Origin: Arthrobacter sp. PAMC25284 | GTDB taxonomy: Bacteria; Actinomycetota; Actinomycetes; Actinomycetales; Micrococcaceae | Assembly: GCF_019443425.1 (NCBI RefSeq) | Contig: NZ_CP080382.1 | Location: 682,001 to 746,000, forward strand | Direction: 5' to 3' | DNA length: 64,000 bases | Shown: positions 54,233-64,000 of the stretch, in pieces | Numbering within the stretch: position 1 is the stretch's first letter | Layout: every line of letters begins with the position of its first letter | Notes under the pieces: model-generated | What the model was told of the DNA's origin: nothing | Seen by the model: the letters and a program-made list of their open reading frames with translations, nothing else | Database searches by the model: none | Made by a program: the position numbers and the translations under genes

Positions 54233-54266
54233 CCGCCCACCCGGGAAGAGCTGCCCGGGTGGGCGG
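54233..54266. terminator. GC hairpin at the end of the tmm unit
   Basis: A 13-bp perfect GC-rich stem (54233-54245 with 54254-54266), 8-nt loop, beyond the leftward tmm stop at 54392. No T-run follows, so it may be a rho-assisted pause site. Confidence 0.5.
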
Positions 54267-54391
54267 TGGCAGGCTTTGTGTTCCGTGTCCGAAACGTTGC
54301 TCCCGCCCATTTCAACGTTGCGGTCCGTTCGGCGGGCCGGGCGGGAGCTGAACTCTCGGCCCTGACTCCTAATTTGCCGCGTGGTTTGGCG

Positions 54392-56289
<1,898 letters not shown>

Positions 56290-56667
56290 TTAGGGTGCGA
56301 AGGAACGGTCGCCGGTGAAGAACCCCAAGGCATAGTCAGTGGTCTCGAACTTGACGGTGGTGCCCTTCGGGAAGAACAGCACATCGCGCTTCTTAGCCCG
56401 CGTGACGTCTCCTGTGGTCTGGTCAGTGAGGATGAACTCACCCTCGATGACGACCTTCATCTCGTCGTAGGTGTACGTATACACCAACGGCTCGGAGGCC
56501 TTGAGTTCAAAGAACCCGGCACTCATGACCGAGCCCTCGGGGTTGTGGAGGGAGTCGCCGATAGCGGCATCGGTTCCGGGTTCATTCATCGGAGGTAGCC
56601 CGATATATCCGTTTTCAACCTTGTGGATGGATCCGGCCTTGCTCAGTGTTCCTACGACGGCTTCCAT
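56290..56667 (-). CDS. EutQ-like short cupin, copy B
   Basis: A 125-residue cupin, nearly identical in pattern to the 27172 and 29534 copies (Y-T-Y-D-E-M-K, V-L-F-F-P-K-G-T-T), again without metal histidines. ATG 56667 follows AGGAGAAACC; the longer upstream frame is unnecessary. Diverges from the long cupin at 57136 across regulatory elements 5 and 6. Confidence 0.8.
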   Translation of the reverse strand: MEAVVGTLSKAGSIHKVENGYIGLPPMNEPGTDAAIGDSLHNPEGSVMSAGFFELKASEPLVYTYTYDEMKVVIEGEFILTDQTTGDVTRAKKRDVLFFPKGTTVKFETTDYALGFFTGDRSFAP

Positions 56668-56884
56668 GGTTTCTCCTGTGAATAGTGTGGTGAAAGAATT
56701 GTCAGGACTGTTCATCTTTGGTGCCAATGAGGCTGCGCTTTATCGTTGGGTGCATATGAGACTGCGCTGAGGATCACATCGGGACCCTGGTTGGGGTGCG
56801 GGAGGGATCGTAGGCAAACCCGGCATCTTCTAGTTCCACAGAGTCAGCCGAGCTCTGCTTTGAACTCTGCTGGTGTGATGCCAG

Positions 56885-56934
56885 TCACGTGCGTTTGCTT
56901 CACACACTTTCACATGAACGAATGTTCGAGTCAA
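56885..56934 (-). promoter_or_regulatory. Composite regulatory element, copy 5
   Basis: Minus strand: TTGACT (56934-56929), CGAACATTCGTTCATG next to it (near-perfect GAAC/GTTC dyad), and GTGA-N6-TCAC at 56888-56875. The spacing here is 46 bp, five more than in the other copies. It precedes the short cupin at 56667. Confidence 0.65.
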
Positions 56935-57004
56935 GGGTTCAATACGGAAATCTTGTGGAGCTATTTTTCTCTCGGGAAAGGTTTCGCATCCTCGTCTCAA
57001 ACCA

Positions 57005-57059
57005 TTGACTGGAACGGATGACCCTGTCACAGTATGGACAGCGCCGTGATCCTCATCAC
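57005..57059 (+). promoter_or_regulatory. Composite regulatory element, copy 6
   Basis: TTGACT (57005-57010), GGAACGGATGACC beside it, and GTGA-N6-TCAC at 57046-57059, 41 bp from the first T. It precedes the long cupin at 57136 by 76 bp and is divergent from copy 5. Confidence 0.65.
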
Positions 57060-57135
57060 AGTGACGCAAGGTGACTCAGATTCACCAAAGCATGCCGCAA
57101 ATGCAGATTCCCCCTTGAAGAAACGGGTAAAGCCA

Positions 57136-57546
57136 ATGGCCACAGCAAAATCTCAGCCTCCGACCCTGACAACAGATGAAGCAATCGATTTCTGGCCGGC
57201 GAAGTCTATGACGGTCATGAGGGAAGAATGGCCGCGATTGCGCTGCAGGTTCATCAACTCTCTTCCTGTAGGCCGCTGGGAGGACTTCATACTCTCGGAG
57301 TGGGATTTAGAGGCCTGCGGTTGGGAAGACTTCCACCCCCACACCGAAACGAACTTCCTGGTCGAAGGCGAACTTTATATCGAGAGCGAGGGCAAGACTG
57401 TCATCCTGAAACCGGGCGATTCGGCACGCGTGAATCCCGGACAAACCGGCCGATACTGGGCACCCGTTTACGCGCGGATGGTCACTGTTTACGGACCCAA
57501 CCCCGAAGGTCTGGAATCACACTCCTTCCGATACTTCGAAATCTAA
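57136..57546 (+). CDS. Long cupin, copy B (H-x-H-E class)
   Basis: A 136-residue cupin opening M-A-T-A-K-S-Q-P-P-T-L-T-T-D-E-A. It carries E-D-F-H-P-H-T-E-T-N-F-L-V-E-G-E-L and V-N-P-G-Q-T-G-R-Y-W-A-P and ends S-H-S-F-R-Y-F-E-I. The N-terminal and C-terminal blocks are those retained in the remnant at 23577. The ribosome site is weak; the ATG fits the paralogue start and codon pattern. Confidence 0.76.
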   Translation: MATAKSQPPTLTTDEAIDFWPAKSMTVMREEWPRLRCRFINSLPVGRWEDFILSEWDLEACGWEDFHPHTETNFLVEGELYIESEGKTVILKPGDSARVNPGQTGRYWAPVYARMVTVYGPNPEGLESHSFRYFEI

Positions 57547-58016
57547 GCTTCCTATCGCTGCACAGCCGCTCAAGAGCAGAGGCCTTTACACGATCTCCTC
57601 AAGGTCAGCGCCACCTTTGTCCAAGTCCGCCGTTACTTCGACCTGAACTAGCGACCCCCGACGAATAAATCGTTCAAGAGACGACGCAATCGTTCAAAAT
57701 TCGACTGGGACCCCCACGGGACCCAACTCATGCACCACGATAAGTGCTTCCGAATTTCTGGCAATTAAGACGCCGTGTGCGGTGAAAGCATGATCTCCGT
57801 TTCGCATCTGCAGACCCGGGCCCTGGTGATTGGGGCCATGGCCAGTCGAGCCGTAAAAGGTTTGAAGTTAGCAAACGTACGGTCCGCCCATTTTGCCCGC
57901 GCATGCCCCCGTCTTTCTGCAATCTTCACATCGCGGCAATACATACCGCGCGGGATGCAATGCATCTTGAATAGATCAGCCCGATGAATCCTGTCCGTCG
58001 TGGAGAGTAAACCTTT
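57547..58016. other. Gene-free leader before the APC permease
   Basis: No gene. A 6-bp dyad GATGCA-A-TGCATC occurs near 57953-57965. The stretch ends in the terminator below, 80 bp before the permease start, so it may be a transcribed leader. Confidence 0.4.
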
Positions 58017-58049
58017 ACCACCCGCCGGCGGGAGTGTTGTGGTTTTTTT
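58017..58049 (+). terminator. Terminator/attenuator before the APC permease
   Basis: ACCAC pairs with GTGGT and an inner CCCGCC/GGCGGG extends the stem; T7 follows at 58043-58049. It lies 81 bp upstream of the permease start and could end a leader transcript. Confidence 0.6.
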
Positions 58050-58098
58050 CACTGCCACTTCAGATATTCAAGAATTTGGTTATTCAAACTAGAAGACC

Positions 58099-58117
58099 AG
58101 ACGACTTCAAGTCGTCT
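58099..58117. promoter_or_regulatory. 19-bp dyad in the permease leader
   Basis: AGACGACTT-C-AAGTCGTCT, 9-bp perfect arms, just before the AAGGAG ribosome site of the permease gene. It could be an operator or an RNA hairpin affecting the ribosome site. Confidence 0.5.
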
Positions 58118-58129
58118 AAGGAGACTGTT

Positions 58130-59626
58130 ATGAGTAAAAATCTTTCGGATGGCGTTGGTTCCCTGGAAAGGTCGATCGACTGGAAGCAGGGTCTGGCCAT
58201 CGCGCTGGGGGTGCCCTTGCTGATTTTGCCCTCCTTGGGCTATCTTCCGATGTATTTGTCTGCCGCAGCGATTCTTGTCTGGGGATTATCGGTCCTTCAG
58301 GGTTTCATGCAGAACGCCGCGTATGCTGAACTGGCCACCACCTTCCCAAAGGCCTCTGGTTTGCCGGGATTCGCGCAACACATTTTTCGCACCGAAAACT
58401 TCAAGGGCAAGTACGACAAGGGCAAGCTGATCGGCGGCTTCAGCGCTTGGAGCTACTGGTTTGCCTGGAACCCGGTGCTGGCGATCTTTTCCATCCTGGT
58501 CGGCGGTTACCTGCATGGGCTCTTTCCGGCGCTGGGCGAGACGTTTACCGAGTATCAGCTCTCACTGATCTCAGGTCTGGTAATTTTCACCGGATTGTTC
58601 GTGGTCAGCTGGTTCGGCCTCAAGGAAGGCGCCATCCTGGGTTACATCCTGGCCGCTGTGTCCCTGATACCGCTGGTTGTCCTGACTGTCGCGCCTTTTG
58701 CCACCGGACACGTTGACCTGTCAAACATCACCGGCAACTGGGTACCGACTGACTGGGCGTGGGATATGCACCACATCCTGATTCTCTTTGGCATCTTTGC
58801 GATCGCACAGTGGAGTGCCTGCGGCTGGGAAACTGCAGCCATCTACGGCCCTGAATACAAAAACCCGTCCAAAGACGTCCCCAAAGCGCTGTTCGCCTGC
58901 GGCGTCATCTGCTTCTTCGCGTATGTACTGGTGCAAGCTGCAGTGATCGGGGTGCTTGGCGTTGACGGCGTGATTGCCGAGCCTGTGTCGCCCCTGATCC
59001 CGGTCGCCCAGGCTGTCTTTGGCGAAGCCGGTGCCATGATCACGATTATCATGTTGATCGCCGCCATGATATTGATCATCCAAACGGCATATCTGGGTTC
59101 TTCCCGTGCCATGCACTCCATGGCAACGGAAGGCAACCTTCCCAGAATCTTCGGCAAAACGAATCGCCACGGAACTCCGTTTATTGCCTTGCTCGTCACC
59201 GCAGCGTTTAACATGGTGCTGATTTCCATGGGATCCCTCGCGGCAATTCTTGCGGCCGCGGCGATTGGCTACACCTGCGCCAACGGCATCAGCCTGTTCG
59301 CCTATGTCAAAGCGAAAAAACACCCGGCATTTGCTGATCTGGAACGACCGTTCAAAGCACCCAGGGGCTGGAAACATGTCGCCATGCTCTTTGGCCTGTT
59401 CAACCTGCCCCTGTGCGTGATCGGTGTGGTTTACCTGAACAGCCTGGAGATCGGCTGGGCCTCAACCTGGCTTGGCTTCATCGTACTGTCGCTCTATATA
59501 CCGATCTGGTTCTACTCCCAGCATGAAACGCGTCGCTCGAACAACAAAGCAGCCGCTGCCGGTTCTTCGGCCAACGAGTCAAGCTACGATGCCGCAGATC
59601 CGGAAAGAGTTCTCGATCCTAGATGA
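58130..59626 (+). CDS. APC-family amino acid/amine permease
   Basis: A 498-residue permease with twelve hydrophobic segments and APC features (G-L-A-I-A-L-G-V-P, a G-F-S-A-W-S-Y-W-F-A-W-N-P block and A-C-G-W-E-T-A-A-I-Y-G-P-E). GC content is clearly lower than neighbours, suggesting horizontal acquisition. ATG follows AAGGAG; the longer frame from 58034 is not used. Substrate unknown. Confidence 0.85.
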   Translation: MSKNLSDGVGSLERSIDWKQGLAIALGVPLLILPSLGYLPMYLSAAAILVWGLSVLQGFMQNAAYAELATTFPKASGLPGFAQHIFRTENFKGKYDKGKLIGGFSAWSYWFAWNPVLAIFSILVGGYLHGLFPALGETFTEYQLSLISGLVIFTGLFVVSWFGLKEGAILGYILAAVSLIPLVVLTVAPFATGHVDLSNITGNWVPTDWAWDMHHILILFGIFAIAQWSACGWETAAIYGPEYKNPSKDVPKALFACGVICFFAYVLVQAAVIGVLGVDGVIAEPVSPLIPVAQAVFGEAGAMITIIMLIAAMILIIQTAYLGSSRAMHSMATEGNLPRIFGKTNRHGTPFIALLVTAAFNMVLISMGSLAAILAAAAIGYTCANGISLFAYVKAKKHPAFADLERPFKAPRGWKHVAMLFGLFNLPLCVIGVVYLNSLEIGWASTWLGFIVLSLYIPIWFYSQHETRRSNNKAAAAGSSANESSYDAADPERVLDPR

Positions 59627-59651
59627 GTAAGTCCTAATCAGGCTTATTGCC

Positions 59652-59690
59652 GAATAGACCCCCGTGCGCTGGCGCCGGGGGTCTATTCTT
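59652..59690 (+). terminator. Terminator after the permease
   Basis: A 13-bp perfect stem (59652-59664 with 59676-59688) with an 11-nt loop that can itself pair, ending in TCTTG. It lies 26 bp past the permease stop. Confidence 0.72.
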
Positions 59691-59703
59691 GATGATCTGT
59701 GAC

Positions 59704-59994
59704 CGGCCGGAGGAATCGGGCGACCGTTTCATTCCCGGAGCGTGGCAATGGGACTTGATCGTGGGCACCCAGAACCGCTCCGCAATCGCCACGTTGGTCG
59801 AGCGGCTAATCCGATACCTGCTCCTGGTGCACAGGCCCGGAATCAACCGGGCTGAGGACGTGTACGACGGACTCATCGCGGCGCTCCATTCATTGCCCCC
59901 TGCTTTGCGGACATCGCCGACCTGGGACCAGGGAAGCGAGATGGGCAAGCATGCCGAATTCACAGCTATCACAGGGGTTCCGGTCTGTTTCTGT
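59704..59994 (+). pseudogene. IS30-family transposase core fragment
   Basis: A frame reading R-P-E-E-S-G-D-R-F-I-P-G-A-W-Q-W-D-L-I and W-D-Q-G-S-E-M-G with V-P-V-C-F-C at the end matches the IS30 DDE core. The first two catalytic Asp residues remain; the Glu and C-terminus are missing. It is not contiguous with the 31050 remnant. Confidence 0.72.
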
Positions 59995-60086
59995 GCTGCC
60001 GGCTGGTTCATGTCCTGTTCCGCCGGATTCCGGAGTGCTTCACTGAAAGGTACGACGGCGGCCACGCTGCCATTGGAGGTACTCAA

Positions 60087-60653
60087 ATGCGCAGGATCAT
60101 CCTGATGATGTCGGTATCTTTGGACGGATTCCTCGAGGGGCTCGACCGGGATATCAGCTGGCATCGGGTGGACGACGAACTCCACCGCCACTTCAACGAG
60201 CAGTGCCGGGCGATGGGCGCCTTCATGGACGGGCGCGTAACCCATGAGCTGATGGCCGATTTCTGGCCCACAGCCGACCAGGACCCGGACACCCCCGCAC
60301 CCATGGTCCAGTTCGCCGGGATCTGGCGCGACATGCCCAAGTTCGTATTTTCCCGGACCCTCACGCAGGCGGGCTGGAACACCACGGTGATTCACGACGT
60401 CGTGCCCGAACACATCGCGGAACTGAAGGCACAACCCGGCGGCGACATCGGCCTCGGCGGTGCCAACCTGGCCGCCACCTTCATGCGGTACGGCCTGGTC
60501 GACGAATTCCGGATCTACGTCCATCCCGTGGTCCTGGGGCAGGGCCGGCCGCTGTTCGAGGCCCCTGATGTCCGGATGAACCCCAGGCTCGAAGGGACGC
60601 AGTCGTTCGGCAACGGCGTTGTGCTGCTCCGCTACTCGAACGACGGCACCTAA
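60087..60653 (+). CDS. Dihydrofolate reductase/RibD-like protein
   Basis: A 188-residue protein of the RibD C-terminal/DHFR-like fold. It begins M-R-R-I-I-L-M-M-S-V-S-L-D-G-F-L-E-G and has D-I-G-L-G-G-A-N-L-A and D-E-F-R-I-Y-V-H-P-V-V-L-G-Q-G. ATG follows GGAGG. Its true reaction is not known; many such proteins are annotated only as DHFR-family. Confidence 0.85.
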   Translation: MRRIILMMSVSLDGFLEGLDRDISWHRVDDELHRHFNEQCRAMGAFMDGRVTHELMADFWPTADQDPDTPAPMVQFAGIWRDMPKFVFSRTLTQAGWNTTVIHDVVPEHIAELKAQPGGDIGLGGANLAATFMRYGLVDEFRIYVHPVVLGQGRPLFEAPDVRMNPRLEGTQSFGNGVVLLRYSNDGT

Positions 60654-60777
60654 AGGGCCCACCGCTGGGGGTCGGGTTACAGGCTGGTTTTTATGGGCCG
60701 CTATCAGTGGCCGAGCGCCGCAGGACAGACAGCGCACACGGGCAGGACAAGAATCTTGTTCGCGGGCTTGAGGCGCG

Positions 60778-61542
60778 TCAACGGAAGAATTTGAGCAGTA
60801 CCGGGGCGACGGCGTCGGGCGCCACCGCGTGGTCCTGGCCGTCGATCATGTCCCTCCGTCCGTCCGGCACGGCAGAGGCCACCGCGGTGGCCGAGGCGGC
60901 TGCCCAGCCAGCACTGGCACCGCCGTACAGGGCAAGGACGGGTGCGGTGATGCCGGCAAACCGGTCCGCTGGCACACTGCCGTTGGCCGTGAGCGTCAGG
61001 TCATAGGCCAGCGTGGGCGCCAGAGACACCAGTGCCGGCCACCAGGGTGCCTGGGTCATTCCGGGATCAAAGTCGGCACCAGTATGCCGGATGAATACCT
61101 CCACTGCCTTGTTCCCTTGACCGCTGTCCGCCAGGGTCCGTACTTTGTCCACGAAGGCCTGCCAGTCCTCGCCCCCTCCGGTGAGATAGGGCGGTTCGTA
61201 AACGGCGATCTTTCCGACCGGGACACCTGCCGAACCCGCCTCCAGCGCCAGAATCCCTCCCGAAGAGTGCCCATACAGATACACGGGGCCCTCCGCTTCG
61301 GCAGCCAGGGCGCGAAGATCTTCGACTTCACGGTCTACGTCGTAGGGCGGCGTGTTGGTGCTGTCCCCGCGCCCACGCCGATCGTAGCTCACGACCGTGA
61401 ACGATTCCTCCAGCAGGGGAACCAGATTGGCGGCGGACTGCCGGTTGTTCAGCGCCCCGCCCACGAGGATGAGCACCGGCCCGGTCCCCGCCTGCTCGTA
61501 AGCAATGGTGGTCCCGTCAGCGGACTGGACGCTTTGGATCAT
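60778..61542 (-). CDS. Alpha/beta hydrolase
   Basis: A 254-residue alpha/beta hydrolase with a G-H-S-S-G-G nucleophile elbow, Y-D-R-R-G-R-G-D-S upstream, and a late D-G-Q-D-H-A-V that contains the catalytic His. ATG 61542 follows GGGGAGG. Substrate unknown. Confidence 0.84.
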   Translation of the reverse strand: MIQSVQSADGTTIAYEQAGTGPVLILVGGALNNRQSAANLVPLLEESFTVVSYDRRGRGDSTNTPPYDVDREVEDLRALAAEAEGPVYLYGHSSGGILALEAGSAGVPVGKIAVYEPPYLTGGGEDWQAFVDKVRTLADSGQGNKAVEVFIRHTGADFDPGMTQAPWWPALVSLAPTLAYDLTLTANGSVPADRFAGITAPVLALYGGASAGWAAASATAVASAVPDGRRDMIDGQDHAVAPDAVAPVLLKFFR

Positions 61543-61754
61543 CGCGGTCCTCCCCGGTATTTGCGAGCCTGGCGCAGCGGCCCTGTTGCGCGCCTTAGTC
61601 TCTTCTACGCCAGGGCAGCCGGCATTTCAAGGGACTCCTCAAGGGCGGTTCTTCAGTTCGCCGGAGGTCGGGACGTGCACCGGAAAAGCCCGGCGATGGT
61701 GAGTGGATAAGAAGGAATGCCAACAGGCTGTGGGCTGCCACAGGCTCCGGTCCG

Positions 61755-61901
61755 TCATTTTTTCACGGCGGCGGGGGTGAGGAGGTCTTCAGTGGCGCCG
61801 CGCAACCGCATGGTGCGGGCGCCGCAGCGGCAGTGGGAGTAGGTGACAGTCCCGGAGGATGTGGAGTGCTTCGATTGGACGTGCCAGTGATGTATATGCA
61901 T
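61755..61901 (-). CDS. Small Cys/His-rich protein
   Basis: A 48-residue protein from ATG 61901 with H-H-W-H-V and H-C-R-C-G-A-R-T segments, a likely zinc-binding pattern. A weak ribosome site precedes the start. Similar short proteins occur in actinobacteria; function unknown. Divergent from the CGNR-type gene. Confidence 0.5.
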   Translation of the reverse strand: MHIHHWHVQSKHSTSSGTVTYSHCRCGARTMRLRGATEDLLTPAAVKK

Positions 61902-61926
61902 AAACACAGCATCCCGTAATGACTCG

Positions 61927-62508
61927 ATGCCGTTCAACCATTACACTCGTGGGATGGGATGCAGTCACGAAAACCAGGTCGGAGCCCAACTCGCCGCCGC
62001 CCTGGTGAATGCGTCGGAAGAGCAGAATCTGGAAGCAATACTTCGGGATTTCAGCATCCGGGAACCCGGGCTGGACGCCGCAACGGAGCAGGCTCTGCGC
62101 GCCTGGGCCGACGAATTGAGGCCAGCCTTCGCAGCCCAAACCGCCGACGAAAGATGTACCTCCATCAATGCACTTCTTGACCACGCCGCCGGAAGAATCT
62201 CACTGACGACCCATGGCGGTTCCCGTCCCCACCTCCACCTCTTCCCGGAAGGAAACGACGTCCTGCCAAGGATCAAGGCCGTCACGTCGGGGGGCCTGGC
62301 CCTGTTCATTGCCTGGAGCGGCGGCGAACGAATCGGCGCTTGTGCCCGGGAGAGCTGCTCTCAGGCGTTTGTAGATAGTTCAAAGGCCGGCCGCCAGCGT
62401 TACTGCAGCGCCCGATGCGGAAATACCGACGCCGTAGCCCGGCACCGCCAATCCGCGAAAAGGGCCCCTTCCCCGGAAAGGAACCGCACGATCCATCAGA
62501 GCAACTAA
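61927..62508 (+). CDS. ABATE/CGNR zinc-finger regulator-like protein
   Basis: A 193-residue protein of the CGNR class. An N-terminal ABATE-like helical region starts M-P-F-N-H-Y-T, and a C-terminal zinc motif reads C-A-R-E-S-C-S-Q-A-F then R-Y-C-S-A-R-C-G-N. This family is predicted to bind DNA through the CGNR finger. The ATG 61927 has no clear ribosome site; a second ATG at 61954 is possible. Confidence 0.8.
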   Translation: MPFNHYTRGMGCSHENQVGAQLAAALVNASEEQNLEAILRDFSIREPGLDAATEQALRAWADELRPAFAAQTADERCTSINALLDHAAGRISLTTHGGSRPHLHLFPEGNDVLPRIKAVTSGGLALFIAWSGGERIGACARESCSQAFVDSSKAGRQRYCSARCGNTDAVARHRQSAKRAPSPERNRTIHQSN

Positions 62509-62797
62509 CTGCAGCCGGCGGGCCGAAATCTCCTGCGCGGCAAATCCTTCAGCCTTCGACTGACCTGGCCCGCCTGCGGACTCGTCACTTAACGTCCTGC
62601 AGCGTGGGGACTACGGCGAAATTCTCCCGCCTCGCGCCGCCAAATTGATTGGCGGCTATCTCTTATTGTTTTGCCATGTCCAGCACTCCGATCCTGGCAT
62701 AGGGTGATACGCACCACGGCCACGCGCCCAAAGCACACGGAGCGGCCGGGGCGCAAAATCAGCATGTCCATCCGCACATAAACAAAAGGAGACTCCC

Positions 62798-62944
62798 ATG
62801 TTGCTTTGGATAGCCGTCGTTATCGCTGTTCTCTGGCTTCTCGGCCTGCTCGGGAACATCGGCGGCGGGTTGATACACCTGCTTTTGGTTATTGCCGTGG
62901 TCGTCCTGATTTTCCACTTCATCCGCGGCAGGTCCCGCGCTTAA
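62798..62944 (+). CDS. Small lmo0937-type membrane protein
   Basis: A 48-residue two-helix protein starting M-L-L-W-I-A-V-V-I-A-V-L-W-L-L-G-L-L-G and ending F-I-R-G-R-S-R-A, the pattern of small lmo0937-family membrane proteins. ATG 62798 follows AAAAGGAGAC, a very good site. Confidence 0.82.
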   Translation: MLLWIAVVIAVLWLLGLLGNIGGGLIHLLLVIAVVVLIFHFIRGRSRA

Positions 62945-63237
62945 CTGCGAAACTGTGTTCCGCTGCCGCGGACGCCGAGGCGTGAGATGCCGCGGAGTTC
63001 GCGGACAGCGGTCGCTCAGAAGATGGGGGTCAACTCAAGGTAGCCGGTGGCCGTGCTGATATCCCGGGGCGGCGGCCCTGCAGCCTATTCCGTACCGTTG
63101 TCCCGTTCCTGCGCCGGAGCCGGCATTGAACGCCGCCGCCGGCTCCTTCTGCGCAGGAATCCCCTGGATGCCCACCTCCCCGAATGTGTCGGCCACGCCT
63201 ATAATCTACTTATCCCTGCGAAGGAAGATGAGCAACG

Positions 63238-63447
63238 ATGCGCGGATTTGGCAGTCGTCGAACAGGCAGCCGCAGAATCGGCCTGATCGGATTTGTGTAC
63301 CTGGCCATTGGCGTCATCGTGGCCGCCACCCACGGCTACCTTGTGGCATGGAACATTCCCGGCAACATCCTCGAAGGCCTGGTCGCGATCGTGCTCTGGC
63401 CCCTCGTGGCCATCTTCGGGGTCGATCTGCACACCCTAATCGCCTAG
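63238..63447 (+). CDS. Small membrane protein
   Basis: A 69-residue protein with a basic N-terminus and two hydrophobic segments. ATG 63238 follows an AAGGAAG. Family not recognised; common in stress regions of actinobacteria. Confidence 0.72.
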   Translation: MRGFGSRRTGSRRIGLIGFVYLAIGVIVAATHGYLVAWNIPGNILEGLVAIVLWPLVAIFGVDLHTLIA

Positions 63448-63646
63448 TCCCCTCAAGCTGGCACCGAATATCCGGTGCCGTAATCTCGGCCCGGAATCTC
63501 CGGACGGCACTGATCCCCGCGAGGCCTTGGACGACCCGATATTTGGGTTGTCCACGGCACCCATTCGAGACAGTTTCGTCCCTACAATTAGGTGTCGGCC
63601 TCTGCGGCATTCAAGTCGCGGGAGCGACCAAAAAAGGAGAACCGCC

Positions 63647-63823
63647 ATGGGTTTGGGAGACAAGATCCATAACGCTGCCGAGAAACTCCACGGTAAGGGC
63701 AAAGAAGCCACTGGTGACGCCACCGGCAATGACCGGCTGAAGGCCGAGGGCAAAAGCCATCAGGTCAAAGCCGATCTCAAGCAGGCCGGCGAAAAAATCA
63801 AGGACGCCTTCAAGAAGCACTAA
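63647..63823 (+). CDS. CsbD-family stress protein
   Basis: A 58-residue CsbD protein reading M-G-L-G-D-K-I-H-N-A-A-E-K-L-H-G-K-G-K-E and G-N-D-R-L-K-A-E-G-K, lysine-rich and helical. ATG 63647 follows AAGGAGA. CsbD proteins are small and induced by general stress in Gram-positives. Confidence 0.9.
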   Translation: MGLGDKIHNAAEKLHGKGKEATGDATGNDRLKAEGKSHQVKADLKQAGEKIKDAFKKH

Positions 63824-63843
63824 TACAAACAGCCCGACGAAAG

Positions 63844-63875
63844 CGCGGCGGACGGATCGCAACCTCCGCCGCGCC
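63844..63875 (+). terminator. Terminator-like hairpin after csbD-like gene
   Basis: GCGCGGCGGA (63844-63853) pairs exactly with TCCGCCGCGC (63866-63875), 12-nt loop, 20 bp beyond the stop. The T-run is lacking, so it may be rho-dependent or bidirectional. Confidence 0.5.
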
Positions 63876-64000
63876 AACGAGCGCCGTCCAAACATCTACA
63901 CAGCATCTGTCACGCCCACATGCCATCCCGGCCGCAGCGATCTCAGAACCACCGCAGCTGCCCCGAATGGCGCCAACCCGCGGGATGCGTGCCACCCCCG

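Noticed and set aside
57900..58049. Glycine or other riboswitch before the APC permease
   Set aside because: A GGAGAG stretch occurs but the conserved partner blocks are absent; only a terminator and dyads can be supported.
59704..59994. Active IS30 element
   Set aside because: Only the central core is present, without the HTH, the catalytic Glu or terminal repeats.

Overview
The window is high-GC DNA whose protein content points to an actinobacterium of the Arthrobacter/Pseudarthrobacter group (Micrococcaceae). The strongest clue is a copper amine oxidase whose catalytic residues sit at exactly the positions of the Arthrobacter globiformis phenylethylamine oxidase. GTG and TTG starts, 4-bp stop/start overlaps and many GlxR/TetR/GntR-type regulators fit. 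Two gene pairs near 48-50 kb and genes near 14, 23 and 54 kb carry single-base frameshifts at G/C runs. This may be real decay or base-calling error, and I flag each.

Layout. (1) 0-6 kb: a partial MBL-fold (persulfide dioxygenase-like) gene diverges from an MFS transporter across two perfect CsoR/CstR-type palindromes; then a DUF488 protein and an HrpB-type helicase. (2) 6-18 kb: a dehalogenase-like gene, then a compact set resembling the enterobacterial ydjXYZ-ynjBCDF locus: a YnjB-like lipoprotein, two permeases, a YnjD-like ATPase, a radical-SAM protein, a Crp/Fnr regulator, small membrane proteins, a methyltransferase (frameshifted), a MerA-like flavoprotein, a YnjF-like CDP-alcohol phosphatidyltransferase and a TVP38 protein, ending with a GH15 glucoamylase/trehalase-like enzyme.

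(3) 22.7-30.4 kb and 53.5-59.7 kb: two related clusters. Each has a TetR gene (broken in the first, intact in the second), one or more small EutQ-like cupins, longer cupins and a transporter (BCCT in the first, APC in the second). The second also holds a trimethylamine monooxygenase (Tmm) gene. Six copies of one composite promoter element (a TTGACT box overlapping a GAAC/GTTC dyad, then GTGA-N6-TCAC, 41 bp apart in five of six) precede the cupin genes, one cupin remnant and one small gene. I infer a co-regulated methylated-amine or quaternary-amine regulon with a cupin family of unknown role; this is the most novel material here.

(4) 30.9-34 kb: a decayed mosaic (IS30 tail, TetR plus DUF6326-like pair, a CPBP-protease fragment fused to a ROK fragment). 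(5) 35-46 kb: a D-threonine-aldolase-like enzyme, then a phenylethylamine/tyramine catabolic locus (amine oxidase, TetR, AraC/FeaR-like regulator, APC permease, aldehyde dehydrogenase) interrupted by an IS110-family element. (6) 47-50 kb: gluconate locus (GntR, GntK, GntP). (7) 50-53 kb: a small membrane protein, a dead cold-shock gene, a protoglobin and a serine-hydrolase-like lipoprotein that has lost its catalytic SxxK. (8) 60-64 kb: ordinary stress and housekeeping genes (RibD/DHFR-like, hydrolase, CGNR protein, CsbD).
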